NCBI RefSeq assembly: GCF_001651855.1
Contig: NZ_LNQC01000043.1
Coordinates: forward strand, 147,673 to 211,672
DNA length: 64,000 nucleotides
Direction: 5' to 3'
Source of the DNA: Sinorhizobium americanum
GTDB taxonomy: Bacteria > Pseudomonadota > Alphaproteobacteria > Rhizobiales > Rhizobiaceae
The notes under the pieces were generated by a model. It was given only the letters and a program-made list of their open reading frames with translations, searched no databases and was not told the origin of the DNA. How positions within the stretch are numbered: the stretch's first letter is position 1; every line of letters begins with the position of its first letter. The translations under genes were made by a program, and so were the position numbers. Shown piece by piece: positions 41,766-50,080 of the stretch.

Positions 41766-42950
41766 ATGAAAAACCGGCTCTTTCAGACACTTGCTGTCGT
41801 TATGGCGCTTTCACTTTTCAGCGGTGCATGCACCCAGGCGATCGCCGGCGATAACCGGGAAAACATCGAGCGCGCCGTTGACGAGGCGGTCGGCCCGGTG
41901 ATGAAGGAATACGACATTCCCGGAATGGCTGTCGCAGTAACGGTCGAGGGGAGACGATATGTCTTCAACTACGGCGTCGCTTCGAAGGAGACCGGACGAA
42001 AGGTCGGCGATGAGACGCTTTTCGAGATCGGCTCGATCAGCAAGACCTTTACGGCGACTCTCGCCGCCTATGGCGAAGCGCGTGGGGACCTGTCCCTCTC
42101 CGATAGGGCCAGCAAGCACCTGCCGGCGCTCGCCGGAAGCCGTTTCGAGAAAATCAGCCTTCTCGATCTCGCCACCTATTCGGCGGGCGGCCTGCCTTTG
42201 CAGTTCCCGGCGTCGGTCACCGATGAGAAGGAGATGATCGCCTATTTCAAAGGCTGGCGGCCGGACTACGCCCCCGGCACCCACAGGCTCTATTCGAACC
42301 CCAGCATCGGCCTGTTCGGCTACCTTGCCGCCAGAGGCATCGGCGAGCCCTTCGACGATCTCATGGAAAAGACGCTCTTCCCGGCACTCGGTCTGACCGA
42401 GACCCATATCAGCGTGCCGGAAGATCGGATGGAAGCCTACGCCCATGGCTATTCGAAGGCCGGCAAGCCCATCCGTGTGAGCCCCGGCGTGCTCGATTCG
42501 GAAGCCTATGGCGTTAAGACGACGGCCGCCGATCTGATCCGTTTTGTCGAGGCAAACATGGGCGGCGCGGAACTCGACGATGCGCTCCGGCGGGCGATTG
42601 CCGCAACGCACACCGGTTACTTCAGTGTCGGCGACATGACCCAGGGTCTTGGATGGGAGATGTATTCCTACCCGGCCGAGCTTGAACCGCTACTGGCGGG
42701 CAACTCGCCCGAGGTGAGCTTCAAGCCCAACAAGGTCACGAGGCACGATCCGCCGCTGGCGCCACGGGAGAACGTGCTGATCAACAAGACCGGCTCGACG
42801 AGCGGATTCGGCGCCTATGCCGCCTTTGTTCCCGCGCAACGAATCGGCGTGGTCATCTTTGCCAACAGGGCCTATCCCATTCCGGCGCGGGTGAAGGCCG
42901 CCTACCGAATTCTGACGGCGCTCGAGGACACAGGGACGAGCGCCCAATAA
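41766..42950 (+). CDS. Class C beta-lactamase / serine hydrolase
   Basis: A 394-residue exported protein (signal peptide ending near the SGACTQAIAG region). All three class C active-site elements are intact: S90-x-x-K93 (SISK), Y176-S-N178 and K341-T-G343 followed by S. Overall length and spacing match AmpC enzymes more closely than the general esterase-like relatives. Whether it hydrolyses beta-lactams is not shown; no ampR is adjacent. It is convergent with rpoH2, four bases apart. Confidence 0.85.
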   Translation: MKNRLFQTLAVVMALSLFSGACTQAIAGDNRENIERAVDEAVGPVMKEYDIPGMAVAVTVEGRRYVFNYGVASKETGRKVGDETLFEIGSISKTFTATLAAYGEARGDLSLSDRASKHLPALAGSRFEKISLLDLATYSAGGLPLQFPASVTDEKEMIAYFKGWRPDYAPGTHRLYSNPSIGLFGYLAARGIGEPFDDLMEKTLFPALGLTETHISVPEDRMEAYAHGYSKAGKPIRVSPGVLDSEAYGVKTTAADLIRFVEANMGGAELDDALRRAIAATHTGYFSVGDMTQGLGWEMYSYPAELEPLLAGNSPEVSFKPNKVTRHDPPLAPRENVLINKTGSTSGFGAYAAFVPAQRIGVVIFANRAYPIPARVKAAYRILTALEDTGTSAQ

Positions 42951-42954
42951 CGGA

Positions 42955-43821
42955 TCAGTGCATGGCGGCAGTCAGTGCCGGGGCCTTTGCCGCCAGTGCC
43001 GTCCGCAGCTTCTCCAACGCCCGGGTTTCGATCTGCCGCACGCGCTCCTTCGATATGCCCAGCGCCAGGCCGAGCTCCTCGAGCGTTGCGCCGTCCTCGG
43101 AAAGACGGCGTGCCCGGATGATCTTCATCTCGCGCTCGGTCAGTTGCGTCAGTGCGAGCTGCAGCCAGCGGCGCGCCCGCTCGCCGTCGATCATGTCGCT
43201 CACCTGCTCGTCGGGGAGCGGCGCATCGCTCGGCAGGAAATCGAGCCGCGCGCCGCCATCGGCGTCGCCGTGGCCGACGGGCGCCTGCAGTGAGGCGTCG
43301 TTACCGGACAGGCGGGCATCCATGGTCTGCACGTCGGCGAGGCTGACGCCGAGGGCGGCAGCGATCTCCTCGTGCATAGCCTGCGATGTAAGTTGCCGGT
43401 CACCCTGGGCGAGGCGCGCCCTGAGCCGGCGCAAATTGAAGAACAGCGCCTTTTGCGCCGAACTGGTGCCGCCCCTGACGATCGACCAGTTGCGCAGCAC
43501 GAAGTCCTGCATGGATGCGCGGATCCACCAGGTGGCGTAGGTCGAGAAGCGGACCTCGCGGCTCGGCTCGAACCGCGCCGCCGCCTCCAAAAGGCCGATA
43601 TGTCCCTCCTGCACCAGATCGCCCATCGGCAAGCCGAAACTGCGGAACTTGGCGGCCATGGCGATCACCAGCCGCATATGCGACATGGCGATCTTGTTGC
43701 GGGCTTCCTGGTCGTGGTCGTTCCGCCAGGCCTCGGCCAGCGCATGCTCCTCGTCCCGCTCGAGATAAGGGGCATCCATTGCAATCTTGATCAAACGCCT
43801 GTCTGCTGTAAGGGTCTTCAT
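42955..43821 (-). CDS. rpoH2: RNA polymerase sigma-32-type factor RpoH2
   Basis: A 288-residue alternative sigma factor. The diagnostic RpoH box AQKALFFNLR is at about 122-131; region 2 contains DLVQEGHIGLLEAAARFEPSREVRFSTYATWWI, and the region 4 HTH is LEELGLALGISKERVRQIE. The sequence and the link to carD/fdxA identify the second rhizobial RpoH (RpoH2) rather than RpoH1. The long upstream region contains an EcfG/RpoE2-type promoter, in line with known control of rpoH2 by the general stress sigma factor in S. meliloti. Confidence 0.92.
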   Translation of the reverse strand: MKTLTADRRLIKIAMDAPYLERDEEHALAEAWRNDHDQEARNKIAMSHMRLVIAMAAKFRSFGLPMGDLVQEGHIGLLEAAARFEPSREVRFSTYATWWIRASMQDFVLRNWSIVRGGTSSAQKALFFNLRRLRARLAQGDRQLTSQAMHEEIAAALGVSLADVQTMDARLSGNDASLQAPVGHGDADGGARLDFLPSDAPLPDEQVSDMIDGERARRWLQLALTQLTEREMKIIRARRLSEDGATLEELGLALGISKERVRQIETRALEKLRTALAAKAPALTAAMH

Positions 43822-44028
43822 CGATTGCTCCCTGGCTGGCGCCGAACGCCAACGCTGTTGATCCTAGAAGAGCCGAACGCCTGTCGCGGCGGTCGGTTGA
43901 AGGGCGGCCGGCACTGCTTGACGAATTGAAGCAATGCCCTACATCGAGGAATAAGACCTGAGACGGTGAGGACTCACAGAACCTCGATCGCGCGGGAACG
44001 CAGGCGCACGCCTGTCCCGTGAACGAGA

Positions 44029-44053
44029 AACGTGCGCAGGGTCGAAAAGTTCC
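44029..44053 (-). promoter_or_regulatory. EcfG/RpoE2-type general stress promoter of rpoH2
   Basis: On the minus strand GGAAC (44053-44049), 16-base spacer, then CGTT (44032-44029): a full match to the GGAAC-N18-TT consensus for the alphaproteobacterial general stress sigma factor. It points at rpoH2, whose start is about 208 bp downstream. Confidence 0.75.
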
Positions 44054-44136
44054 CCCTCGTAGTGACGATTTTAGATTGCAGCGCGCTAGCCATGCACTTC
44101 AAGCTGTGCCGCCGCGCGCGAACCGCATCACGGCAA

Positions 44137-44166
44137 GAAAAAGGCCCGGCGCTGATGCCGGGCCTT
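44137..44166 (-). terminator. Terminator of carD
   Basis: Perfect 10-bp stem AAGGCCCGGC with complement (6-base loop) followed on the minus strand by T-run; 41 bases past the carD stop. Confidence 0.85.
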
Positions 44167-44207
44167 GATCCAATTCGCTGAAGCTTTGCGAAGCGTTTCG
44201 CTGCCGA

Positions 44208-44774
44208 TCAGGCGGCTTCGTCCTGCTCGTCTTCCTCGATGGCCTTGCCGCGCTTCGGCCCCTTGTTCAGATTGGCTTCGACGAGGCGCACGGCTTCCGT
44301 TTCCGACATCTTGTTCACGGCAGCGATTTCGCGCGCCATGCGGTCGAGAGCGGCTTCATAGAGCTGGCGCTCGGAATAGGACTGTTCCGGCTGGTTTTCC
44401 GCACGATAGAGATCGCGCACCACTTCCGCGATGGAAATGAGATCACCGGAATTGATCTTGGCATCGTATTCCTGCGCGCGACGCGACCACATGGTCCGCT
44501 TCACGCGTGCCTTGCCCTGCACAACCTTCAATGCGCGGTCGACGAAATCTGTTTCGGACAGTTTGCGCATGCCGATGCTGACGGCCTTGCCCACCGGAAC
44601 CTTGAGACGCATCTTGTCCTTTTCGAAATCGATGACAAAAAGCTCGAGCTTCATGCCGGCGACTTCCTGCTCCTCAATCGCCACGATCTGACCAACGCCA
44701 TGAGCCGGATAAACGATCGATTCACCGGTCTTGAAGCCTTGGCGCGTTGAAGATTTTTTCTGCTGGGTCGTCAT
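44208..44774 (-). CDS. carD: CarD-family transcriptional regulator
   Basis: A 188-residue protein of the CarD/CdnL/TRCF RNA-polymerase-interacting family: the N-terminal RID domain begins FKTGESIVYPAHGVGQI, followed by a helical C-terminal DNA-binding domain (KRTMWSRRAQEYDAKI, DLYRAENQPEQSYSERQLYE). It stabilises open complexes, often at rRNA promoters. The last 15 residues are acidic. The ATG at 44774 fits family length; the frame is open upstream without homology character. Confidence 0.93.
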   Translation of the reverse strand: MTTQQKKSSTRQGFKTGESIVYPAHGVGQIVAIEEQEVAGMKLELFVIDFEKDKMRLKVPVGKAVSIGMRKLSETDFVDRALKVVQGKARVKRTMWSRRAQEYDAKINSGDLISIAEVVRDLYRAENQPEQSYSERQLYEAALDRMAREIAAVNKMSETEAVRLVEANLNKGPKRGKAIEEDEQDEAA

Positions 44775-45179
44775 ACGTTTCAAACACTCCCTAGTGCGCA
44801 CCGGCCTCGATCGGCCGGGCCGGGTCGTGAGGCCCGGATAGACGGGGATACCGCCGGGTGGGGTCAATCCTGGTCCGTCCAACGATATGCAAACGGCTTC
44901 TTGCGTCGCAGTCACGAGCAACGGAACGTTGCCTATTTTGAAAGTGCCGCGCCGTGGAAATCGATTTGCTTTCGTGCTGGTTTTCGGGCGCGCAAAAACA
45001 CCCTCTGTGGATCAGTGTCTGGAACCTATCACAAAAAAGAGCGGAAATCAATAATTTGCTGCATGGCAACGATCAAGCCGCCATGCTCGCACGTGCGAGG
45101 CACCGATGGGATTTCCCCAGATTTCCGGCCTCGCGCTTTTGGCCCTTTGTCAGCCGCGACGAACCGAACGGCCGAGGCT
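44775..45179. other. Gene-free region between fdxA and carD
   Basis: About 405 bp. It must contain the carD promoter; a purine-rich AGGGAG lies before the carD ATG. A perfect 14-bp palindrome CTCGCACGTGCGAG at 45086-45099 lies 81 bp downstream of fdxA and may be a terminator stem (no T-run) or an operator. Nothing coding is visible. Confidence 0.45.
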
Positions 45180-45518
45180 TCAGTCGCCCTGGCCGGGCTT
45201 CTCGGAGAAATACTGCTCGTATTTCCCTTCGACGCCGTCCATCTCCTTGGCGTCCGGCAAAGGGTCCCGCTTGACCGTGATGTTCGGCCACTGTGTCGCA
45301 AAATCGGCGTTCAATTTCAACCACATGTCGAGGCCTGGCTCGGTATCCGGCTTAATCGCGTTCGCGGGACACTCCGGTTCGCACACGCCGCAATCGATGC
45401 ACTCGTCCGGATGGATGACGAGAAAGTTCTCGCCCTCGTAGAAGCAATCCACCGGGCAGACTTCCACGCAGTCCGTGTACTTGCAGCGAATGCAATTGTC
45501 GGTCACGACATACGTCAT
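45180..45518 (-). CDS. fdxA: Seven-iron ferredoxin FdxA
   Basis: A 112-residue [3Fe-4S][4Fe-4S] ferredoxin. Cysteine pattern: [18 protein letters not shown] (the first cluster, with residue spacing of 7Fe ferredoxins) and [12 protein letters not shown] for the 4Fe cluster, then a C-terminal helix-rich extension typical of FdxA. Electron partner unknown. Conserved in this position between carD and the S4 protein/helicase genes in rhizobia. A repeat lies 113 bp upstream of its start. Confidence 0.93.
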   Translation of the reverse strand: MTYVVTDNCIRCKYTDCVEVCPVDCFYEGENFLVIHPDECIDCGVCEPECPANAIKPDTEPGLDMWLKLNADFATQWPNITVKRDPLPDAKEMDGVEGKYEQYFSEKPGQGD

Positions 45519-45891
45519 GAGGTACTCCAGCCAATGCTCTCATCAGATGGCAGTCGGTACGCTCGATCGTCCGTGCATGCTAGGAATGTCCGGCGCGCAT
45601 AGCTGCCCGAAGCAAACCGCAAGTGCCACCTCCTGCATGGTTCCTTAAATCGGCACCGGTTCAAGGATAAAACCATGCAGCATTTCAAATTTCCTACAGC
45701 GACCCGTGCGCGCCCGAACGGGCACACGGGGCTGTAACATGGCTTGTGACGTAAAGGCTTTGGGCGGCCTTTGCAAGAATAATCCACTCGCCTTTTGCCG
45801 CGAAAAGGGCAGAGTTTTCCAGCATCGACGCGCTACCGGATCGTAGCATCCAAGTTTGCCGGACGGCCCCGCAAAACACGCCGACGGGGCC
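45519..45891. other. Gene-free region upstream of fdxA
   Basis: About 370 bp containing the palindromic repeat copy B (45631-45737). A GC-rich inverted repeat (GGCCCCG / CGGGGCC) at about 45873-45894 overlaps the stop of the S4 gene and may help end its transcript, although no T-run follows. Confidence 0.4.
45631..45737 (-). repeat. Sinorhizobium-type palindromic repeat, copy B
   Basis: About 107 bp, full length, inverted relative to copies A and C. On the minus strand: CTGTAG-type left arm, CATGGTTTTATCCTTGAACC, GGTGCCGATTTAAGG, CATGCAGG. Located 113 bp upstream of fdxA. Confidence 0.8.
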
Positions 45892-46302
45892 CTAGTCGTC
45901 GTCGCCGAAATCGGGCCTCAGCCGGTCCGTCTCGCGCCGCTCCTGCTTCGTCGGCCGTCCTGCGCCGCGATCGCGGGTCGCCTGTTCGAAGGCTGTGCGA
46001 CGCTCGGCGGGCGCGGGCGGCGTCAGGTCCTCGTAAAGCAGCCGCGCCTCCTCATACGGGCCTCGCCGGCTGCCCGGCAGCAGGACCCGCACGACGAGGT
46101 CTCGACGTTCGAGCGAAAGCTCCAGCCTGTCGCCGGCCTTCACCTGTGCCGATGGCTGCGTCGTCCGCTCACCATTGACGGCCACATGGCCGGCCTCGAT
46201 GGCCTTCTGGGCGAGCGAGCGCGACTTGATCAGCCGGGCGAAGAACAGCCACTTGTCGAGCCGCTGGCGCGCGGCAGGCGATGAGGGTGGCTGTTTCTCC
46301 AT
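45892..46302 (-). CDS. S4-domain RNA-binding protein (Hsp15-like)
   Basis: A 136-residue protein; the S4 domain is RLDKWLFFARLIKSRSLAQKAIEAGHVAVNG at about residues 14-45, followed by KAGDRLEL and a charged C-terminal tail. Related to heat-shock protein HslR (Hsp15), which rescues stalled 50S subunits carrying nascent chains. It follows the helicase gene by seven bases and is probably co-transcribed with it. Confidence 0.87.
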   Translation of the reverse strand: MEKQPPSSPAARQRLDKWLFFARLIKSRSLAQKAIEAGHVAVNGERTTQPSAQVKAGDRLELSLERRDLVVRVLLPGSRRGPYEEARLLYEDLTPPAPAERRTAFEQATRDRGAGRPTKQERRETDRLRPDFGDDD

Positions 46303-46309
46303 GGTCCGC

Positions 46310-49300
46310 CTACTTTTTCAGTTGCTCCTTGAGCGCGGCGAGCTTCGCAAAGGGCGAATCCGGATCGATCGGCTTCTCCTTGCGCGGCGGGCGGCTGTCG
46401 AACTTGCCCGCCCGGTCAGACCGGTCGTGACGCTCATGCCGCTCGTGACGGTCCTGGCGCTCCTTGCGCTGGCCGCCCGGCTTGCCATCCTGAGGCTTGC
46501 CGCGCGCCGGTGCACCGCCCTTGCGGCCGCCCTCCCTCGCCTCGCCCTGGCCGTGACGCTCACCCTGGCGCTGGCCGCCGCGGCGCTGCTCGCCCTGATG
46601 GCGGCCGCCGCGCTGGTTGTCCTGGCGCGTGCCGGGACGCCACAGAAGCACCGGTTTCGGCTCGGCCGCCTCTTCCGGCTGCGCCGCCGCGGCAGATTCG
46701 TCGCTGGTCGCCTCCACGGGTGCGCCTTCTGGCGGCGCCGGAGTGGCTTCTGCCGAAACCGCTTCCGCCGGCGCCGCATTGTCTTCGGCAGATTCCGCCT
46801 CAGCATCAGCATCGGCTTCGACCTGCTCCCCGGCCGCCTCGTCGGTCGCCGCCGCCTCTGCGGGCGTACCGTCCTGCTTCGCAAGGAAGGCTGCCGCTTC
46901 CTCGGCGGTCACGCTGTCGGCGCGATAGCCGAGACCTTTGAGGATCTCTTCCATGTCGTCCGGGGTCGCACCGAGGATAGAGAGCATCGAGGTGGTCGCC
47001 GTGAAGCGGCGGCCGTCATAGGCTCCGTCCGGCCGCGGCGTCGCGCCCGGCTTCCATTGCAAGAGCGGCCGGATGAGGTCGGCGAGCCGCTCCAGGATGT
47101 CGATCCGAACGGCGCGCTTGCCGAGATAGCGGAAGCCGGCAAGCTTGTAGAAGGTCCGCTCGAAGGACGGGTCGGTGACGACCGAGGTCCGGCCGGCGGC
47201 GAGCATCGGAATGAGTTCGCCGTAGCCAGGCTTGTCGAGGCCGTCGTTCTTCAGCGCCCAGAGAAGCGTGATCAGCTCCGCCGGCGCCGGCTTCAGGAGC
47301 GCCGGAAGGAAGATGTGGTAGGCACCGAAGCGGACACCGTATTTGCGGATCGACGCCCGGCTCTCCTGGTCGAGAGACTTCACCTCATCGGCGACGTCGC
47401 GGCGGAAGAGAACGCCGAGATTTTCCACGAGCTGGAAGGCGAGACCCTTCGCCAGGCCTTCGAGATCCTCGGCGCGCGAGATGTCGTCGAGCGGCTTCAA
47501 AACCGTGCTGATGTGATGGTTCACGAAGCGCTCGATCCGCGCCACGACATGGTCGCGGGCGTTCGCCTGGAGCTGCTCGTCGGCGAGCAGGATGACGCGG
47601 GGGCGCATGACATGGTCGCTCGCCGCAAGCCGCGCCACGGGATCGCCGAGCCAGCGCACGAGGCCGTCAGACGAAAGCGCCAGATCGTTGTTGCCGGCCG
47701 CATGCAGGCGGGCGGCGCGCGCCTCGAATTCCAGCGCCAGCGCCTTCTGGGCAGCGCCTTGGACAGCCTTGGCATCCGTTCCTTCGCTGCCGGCCACAAG
47801 CGTGAACCGAAAACCGGCTAGCTGACCCACGTGGTGCCCTTCGACGAAGACATCACCATTCACACTGATTTCTGCTTCCAGCATCGCATTCTCTCTCAGG
47901 CGCTTCATGAGCACAGATGTCCTGCGGTCAACAAAGCGTTTCGTCAACCTTTCATGTAACGCGTCGGACAATCGATCTTCGATTTCCCGCGTCTTTTCTT
48001 GCCAGTGTGTCGGATCGGCAAGCCACCCGGGCCGGTTGGACACATAGGTCCAGGTCCTGATCTGCGCGATTCGCGCCGAAAGTGTGTCAATCTCGCCATC
48101 CGTGTGGTCGGCGCGGCGGACCTGCTCGGCCATGAAGTCCTCGTTGACCGTGCCATGGCGGACAAGATCGGCATAGATGCTCGATATCAGGTCGGCGTGC
48201 TGCGCCGGCGTGATGCGGCGGTAGTCGGGAAGCGCACAGGCGTCCCACAGCTTCTCGACCCGCTCCGACGTCGTGGCGACGTCGACGACTTCCGGATAGC
48301 GCGCCAGGTGCTCGAGCGCCTGCTGGTCGACGGCCGGAAGGGCGCGCGTCAGACCGGACACGGCCGGCGCCGCCTCGAGGCTGTGCTTCAGCGCCTTCAG
48401 CGAAGAATAGTCGACGGCCTTGGAGCGCCATTGCAGCACCCGGACCGGATCGAATTCGTGCGATTCGATCCGGTGCACGAGCTCGTCCTCGAAGGGGTCG
48501 ACGCGGCCCGTCACTCCGAAGGTGCCGTCGCGGATGTGCCGGCCGGCGCGGCCAGCAACCTGGGCGAGCTCGGCCGGATTGAGGTTGCGGTACTGGTAGC
48601 CATCGAATTTGCGGTCTTGGGCGAAGGCGACGTGGTCGACATCGAGATTCAGCCCCATGCCGATCGCGTCGGTCGCCACCAGATAGTCGACGTCGCCCTC
48701 CTGGTAGAGGGCCACCTGGGCATTGCGGGTGCGCGGCGAGAGGGCGCCGAGCACCACCGCAGCGCCGCCGCGCTGCCGCCGGATGAGCTCAGCGATGGCA
48801 TAGACCTCATCGGCCGAAAAGGCGACGATCGCCGTGCGATGCGGCAACCGGGTGATCTTCTTCGAGCCGGCATAGAGAAGCTGCGACATGCGCGGCCGTT
48901 CGACCACCGTGATGCCGGGCAGAAGATGCTCGAGAATCGGCCGCATGGTCGCGGCACCGAGGAGGAGCGTCTCTCCCCGTCCGCGCAGATGCAGGAGCCT
49001 GTCGGTGAAGATGTGACCGCGCTCGAGGTCACCGGCGAGCTGCACCTCGTCGATCGCGACGAAGGACGCCGTCGTTTCGCGCGGCATCGCCTCCACCGTG
49101 CAGACCGAGTAGCGGGCGCGATGCGGCGCGATCTTCTCCTCGCCGGTGATCAGCGCGACATTGTGGTGCCCGACCTTCTCGACCAGGCGCGTATAGACCT
49201 CGCGGGCGAGCAATCTCAACGGCAGCCCGATGACACCGCTGTCATGCGCGACCATGCGCTCGATGGCATAATGCGTCTTGCCGGTATTGGTGGGTCCGAG

Positions 49301-49354
49301 GACCGCGGTCACCCCGCGGCCGCTCAGGATCATGGATTGAAAGGACAAGGTCAT
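46310..49354 (-). CDS. SUV3-like DEAD/H-box RNA helicase with disordered basic tail
   Basis: A 1014-residue helicase related to mitochondrial SUV3. Motif I GPTNTGKT at 20-27, motif II DEVQ (VAIDEVQLAGD), motif VI region with ATDAIGMGLNLDVDHV and QVAGRAGR. After the helicase core and a large SUV3 C-terminal region, an acidic Ala/Glu stretch (about 840-900) leads to a very basic Arg/Gly/Gln/His-rich tail of about 100 residues. ATG at 49354 chosen so motif I sits near the N-terminus; repeat copy C begins 16 bp upstream. RNA turnover is the likely role. Confidence 0.9.
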   Translation of the reverse strand: MTLSFQSMILSGRGVTAVLGPTNTGKTHYAIERMVAHDSGVIGLPLRLLAREVYTRLVEKVGHHNVALITGEEKIAPHRARYSVCTVEAMPRETTASFVAIDEVQLAGDLERGHIFTDRLLHLRGRGETLLLGAATMRPILEHLLPGITVVERPRMSQLLYAGSKKITRLPHRTAIVAFSADEVYAIAELIRRQRGGAAVVLGALSPRTRNAQVALYQEGDVDYLVATDAIGMGLNLDVDHVAFAQDRKFDGYQYRNLNPAELAQVAGRAGRHIRDGTFGVTGRVDPFEDELVHRIESHEFDPVRVLQWRSKAVDYSSLKALKHSLEAAPAVSGLTRALPAVDQQALEHLARYPEVVDVATTSERVEKLWDACALPDYRRITPAQHADLISSIYADLVRHGTVNEDFMAEQVRRADHTDGEIDTLSARIAQIRTWTYVSNRPGWLADPTHWQEKTREIEDRLSDALHERLTKRFVDRRTSVLMKRLRENAMLEAEISVNGDVFVEGHHVGQLAGFRFTLVAGSEGTDAKAVQGAAQKALALEFEARAARLHAAGNNDLALSSDGLVRWLGDPVARLAASDHVMRPRVILLADEQLQANARDHVVARIERFVNHHISTVLKPLDDISRAEDLEGLAKGLAFQLVENLGVLFRRDVADEVKSLDQESRASIRKYGVRFGAYHIFLPALLKPAPAELITLLWALKNDGLDKPGYGELIPMLAAGRTSVVTDPSFERTFYKLAGFRYLGKRAVRIDILERLADLIRPLLQWKPGATPRPDGAYDGRRFTATTSMLSILGATPDDMEEILKGLGYRADSVTAEEAAAFLAKQDGTPAEAAATDEAAGEQVEADADAEAESAEDNAAPAEAVSAEATPAPPEGAPVEATSDESAAAAQPEEAAEPKPVLLWRPGTRQDNQRGGRHQGEQRRGGQRQGERHGQGEAREGGRKGGAPARGKPQDGKPGGQRKERQDRHERHERHDRSDRAGKFDSRPPRKEKPIDPDSPFAKLAALKEQLKK

Positions 49355-49370
49355 CGATCCCGGGCAGTCT

Positions 49371-49475
49371 CTACAGCGCCATACGTCTTTCAGACGCACA
49401 AAGGTCGCTGTAGCACTTCTGATTGCTGCATGGTTTTATCCTTAAATCGGCTCCGATTTAAGGAACATGCAGTAG
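49371..49475 (+). repeat. Sinorhizobium-type palindromic repeat, copy C
   Basis: About 105 bp: CTACAGCGCC ... GTCGCTGTAG inverted repeat on the left, then ATTGCTGCATGG, the CCTTAAATCGG / CCGATTTAAGG inverted repeat, and CATGCAGTAG. It lies 16 bp upstream of the helicase ATG, so it forms its promoter region or mRNA leader. Confidence 0.82.
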
Positions 49476-50024
49476 GAGCCGGAGCGCCAGGCACCCGGCG
49501 GGCAACAGATGCCCATGCAGGAGGCCAAGCGCAAGGGGGCGCGAGCAATAAAAACACCGGGCTGTTGCGGCCCATATCTTGGGGCTCGGTTATTCAACGA
49601 AGATCGGCACTTGGAACAGCGATGGAACGAATCGGAGACGAATCGCTGACTCCCGCAGATTCCCTGTATGTTCACGGCTACATATAGACGCCCCGAGCCG
49701 AATCGCATCCATATGCTGAATCTTTGAAGAGGCGCGCGCTCCACGCCTTCCAAGCGCCCGTTTTCTGGCGGCCGATCGGCACAATCGCCCAAAGGATTTC
49801 GAATCCAAGAGTCTGGTATAGCTGAAAAATTTTGACCAAGATTCCCTTTCTGCCGCGCCGATTCCGGGAATAGGAATCGCCACTTCGGCTGGCCGGATGA
49901 ATCGGAGCAACTCCCCTTGCAAGCCGCCACAGCGCGGTATCGGCTTTTGTCCGCTACCAGATATAGTATGTCGGAGCGCCAGTCGCGAATCCGGTGCCGC
50001 CCGCGCCGCCCCTCGGGCAATGGG
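49476..50024. other. Long gene-free region
   Basis: About 550 bp with lower GC and no convincing coding frame: open frames such as 49590-49922 (minus) lack ribosome-binding sites, known domains and normal codon bias. I recognise no RNA family. An undetected small RNA or decayed gene is possible. Confidence 0.4.
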
Positions 50025-50058
50025 CGGAAAAGGAAAGCGGCGCGCCGAAGAGCGCCGC
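50025..50058 (-). terminator. Terminator of phbAB
   Basis: On the minus strand a 7-bp stem GCGGCGC with complement (8-base loop) followed by TTTCCTTTTCC; 23 bases past the phbB stop. Confidence 0.6.
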
Positions 50059-50080
50059 GATGACCGATAGTTCGAGGATG

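Larger units (their letters stand above)
43822..44207. other. rpoH2 upstream region
   Basis: A gene-free 386-bp stretch containing the rpoH2 promoter (44029-44053) and the carD terminator (44137-44166). The ~200 bases between the promoter and the rpoH2 start would be a long 5' leader; I see no clear thermosensor fold by eye. Confidence 0.5.

Noticed and set aside
45515..45787. Minus-strand frame overlapping repeat copy B
   Set aside because: It translates the palindromic repeat; the same peptide (MVLSLNR) recurs in a frame over copy C, showing it comes from the repeat and not from a gene.
49590..49922. Minus-strand 110-codon frame in the gap before the helicase
   Set aside because: No ribosome-binding site, no recognisable domain, weak codon bias.
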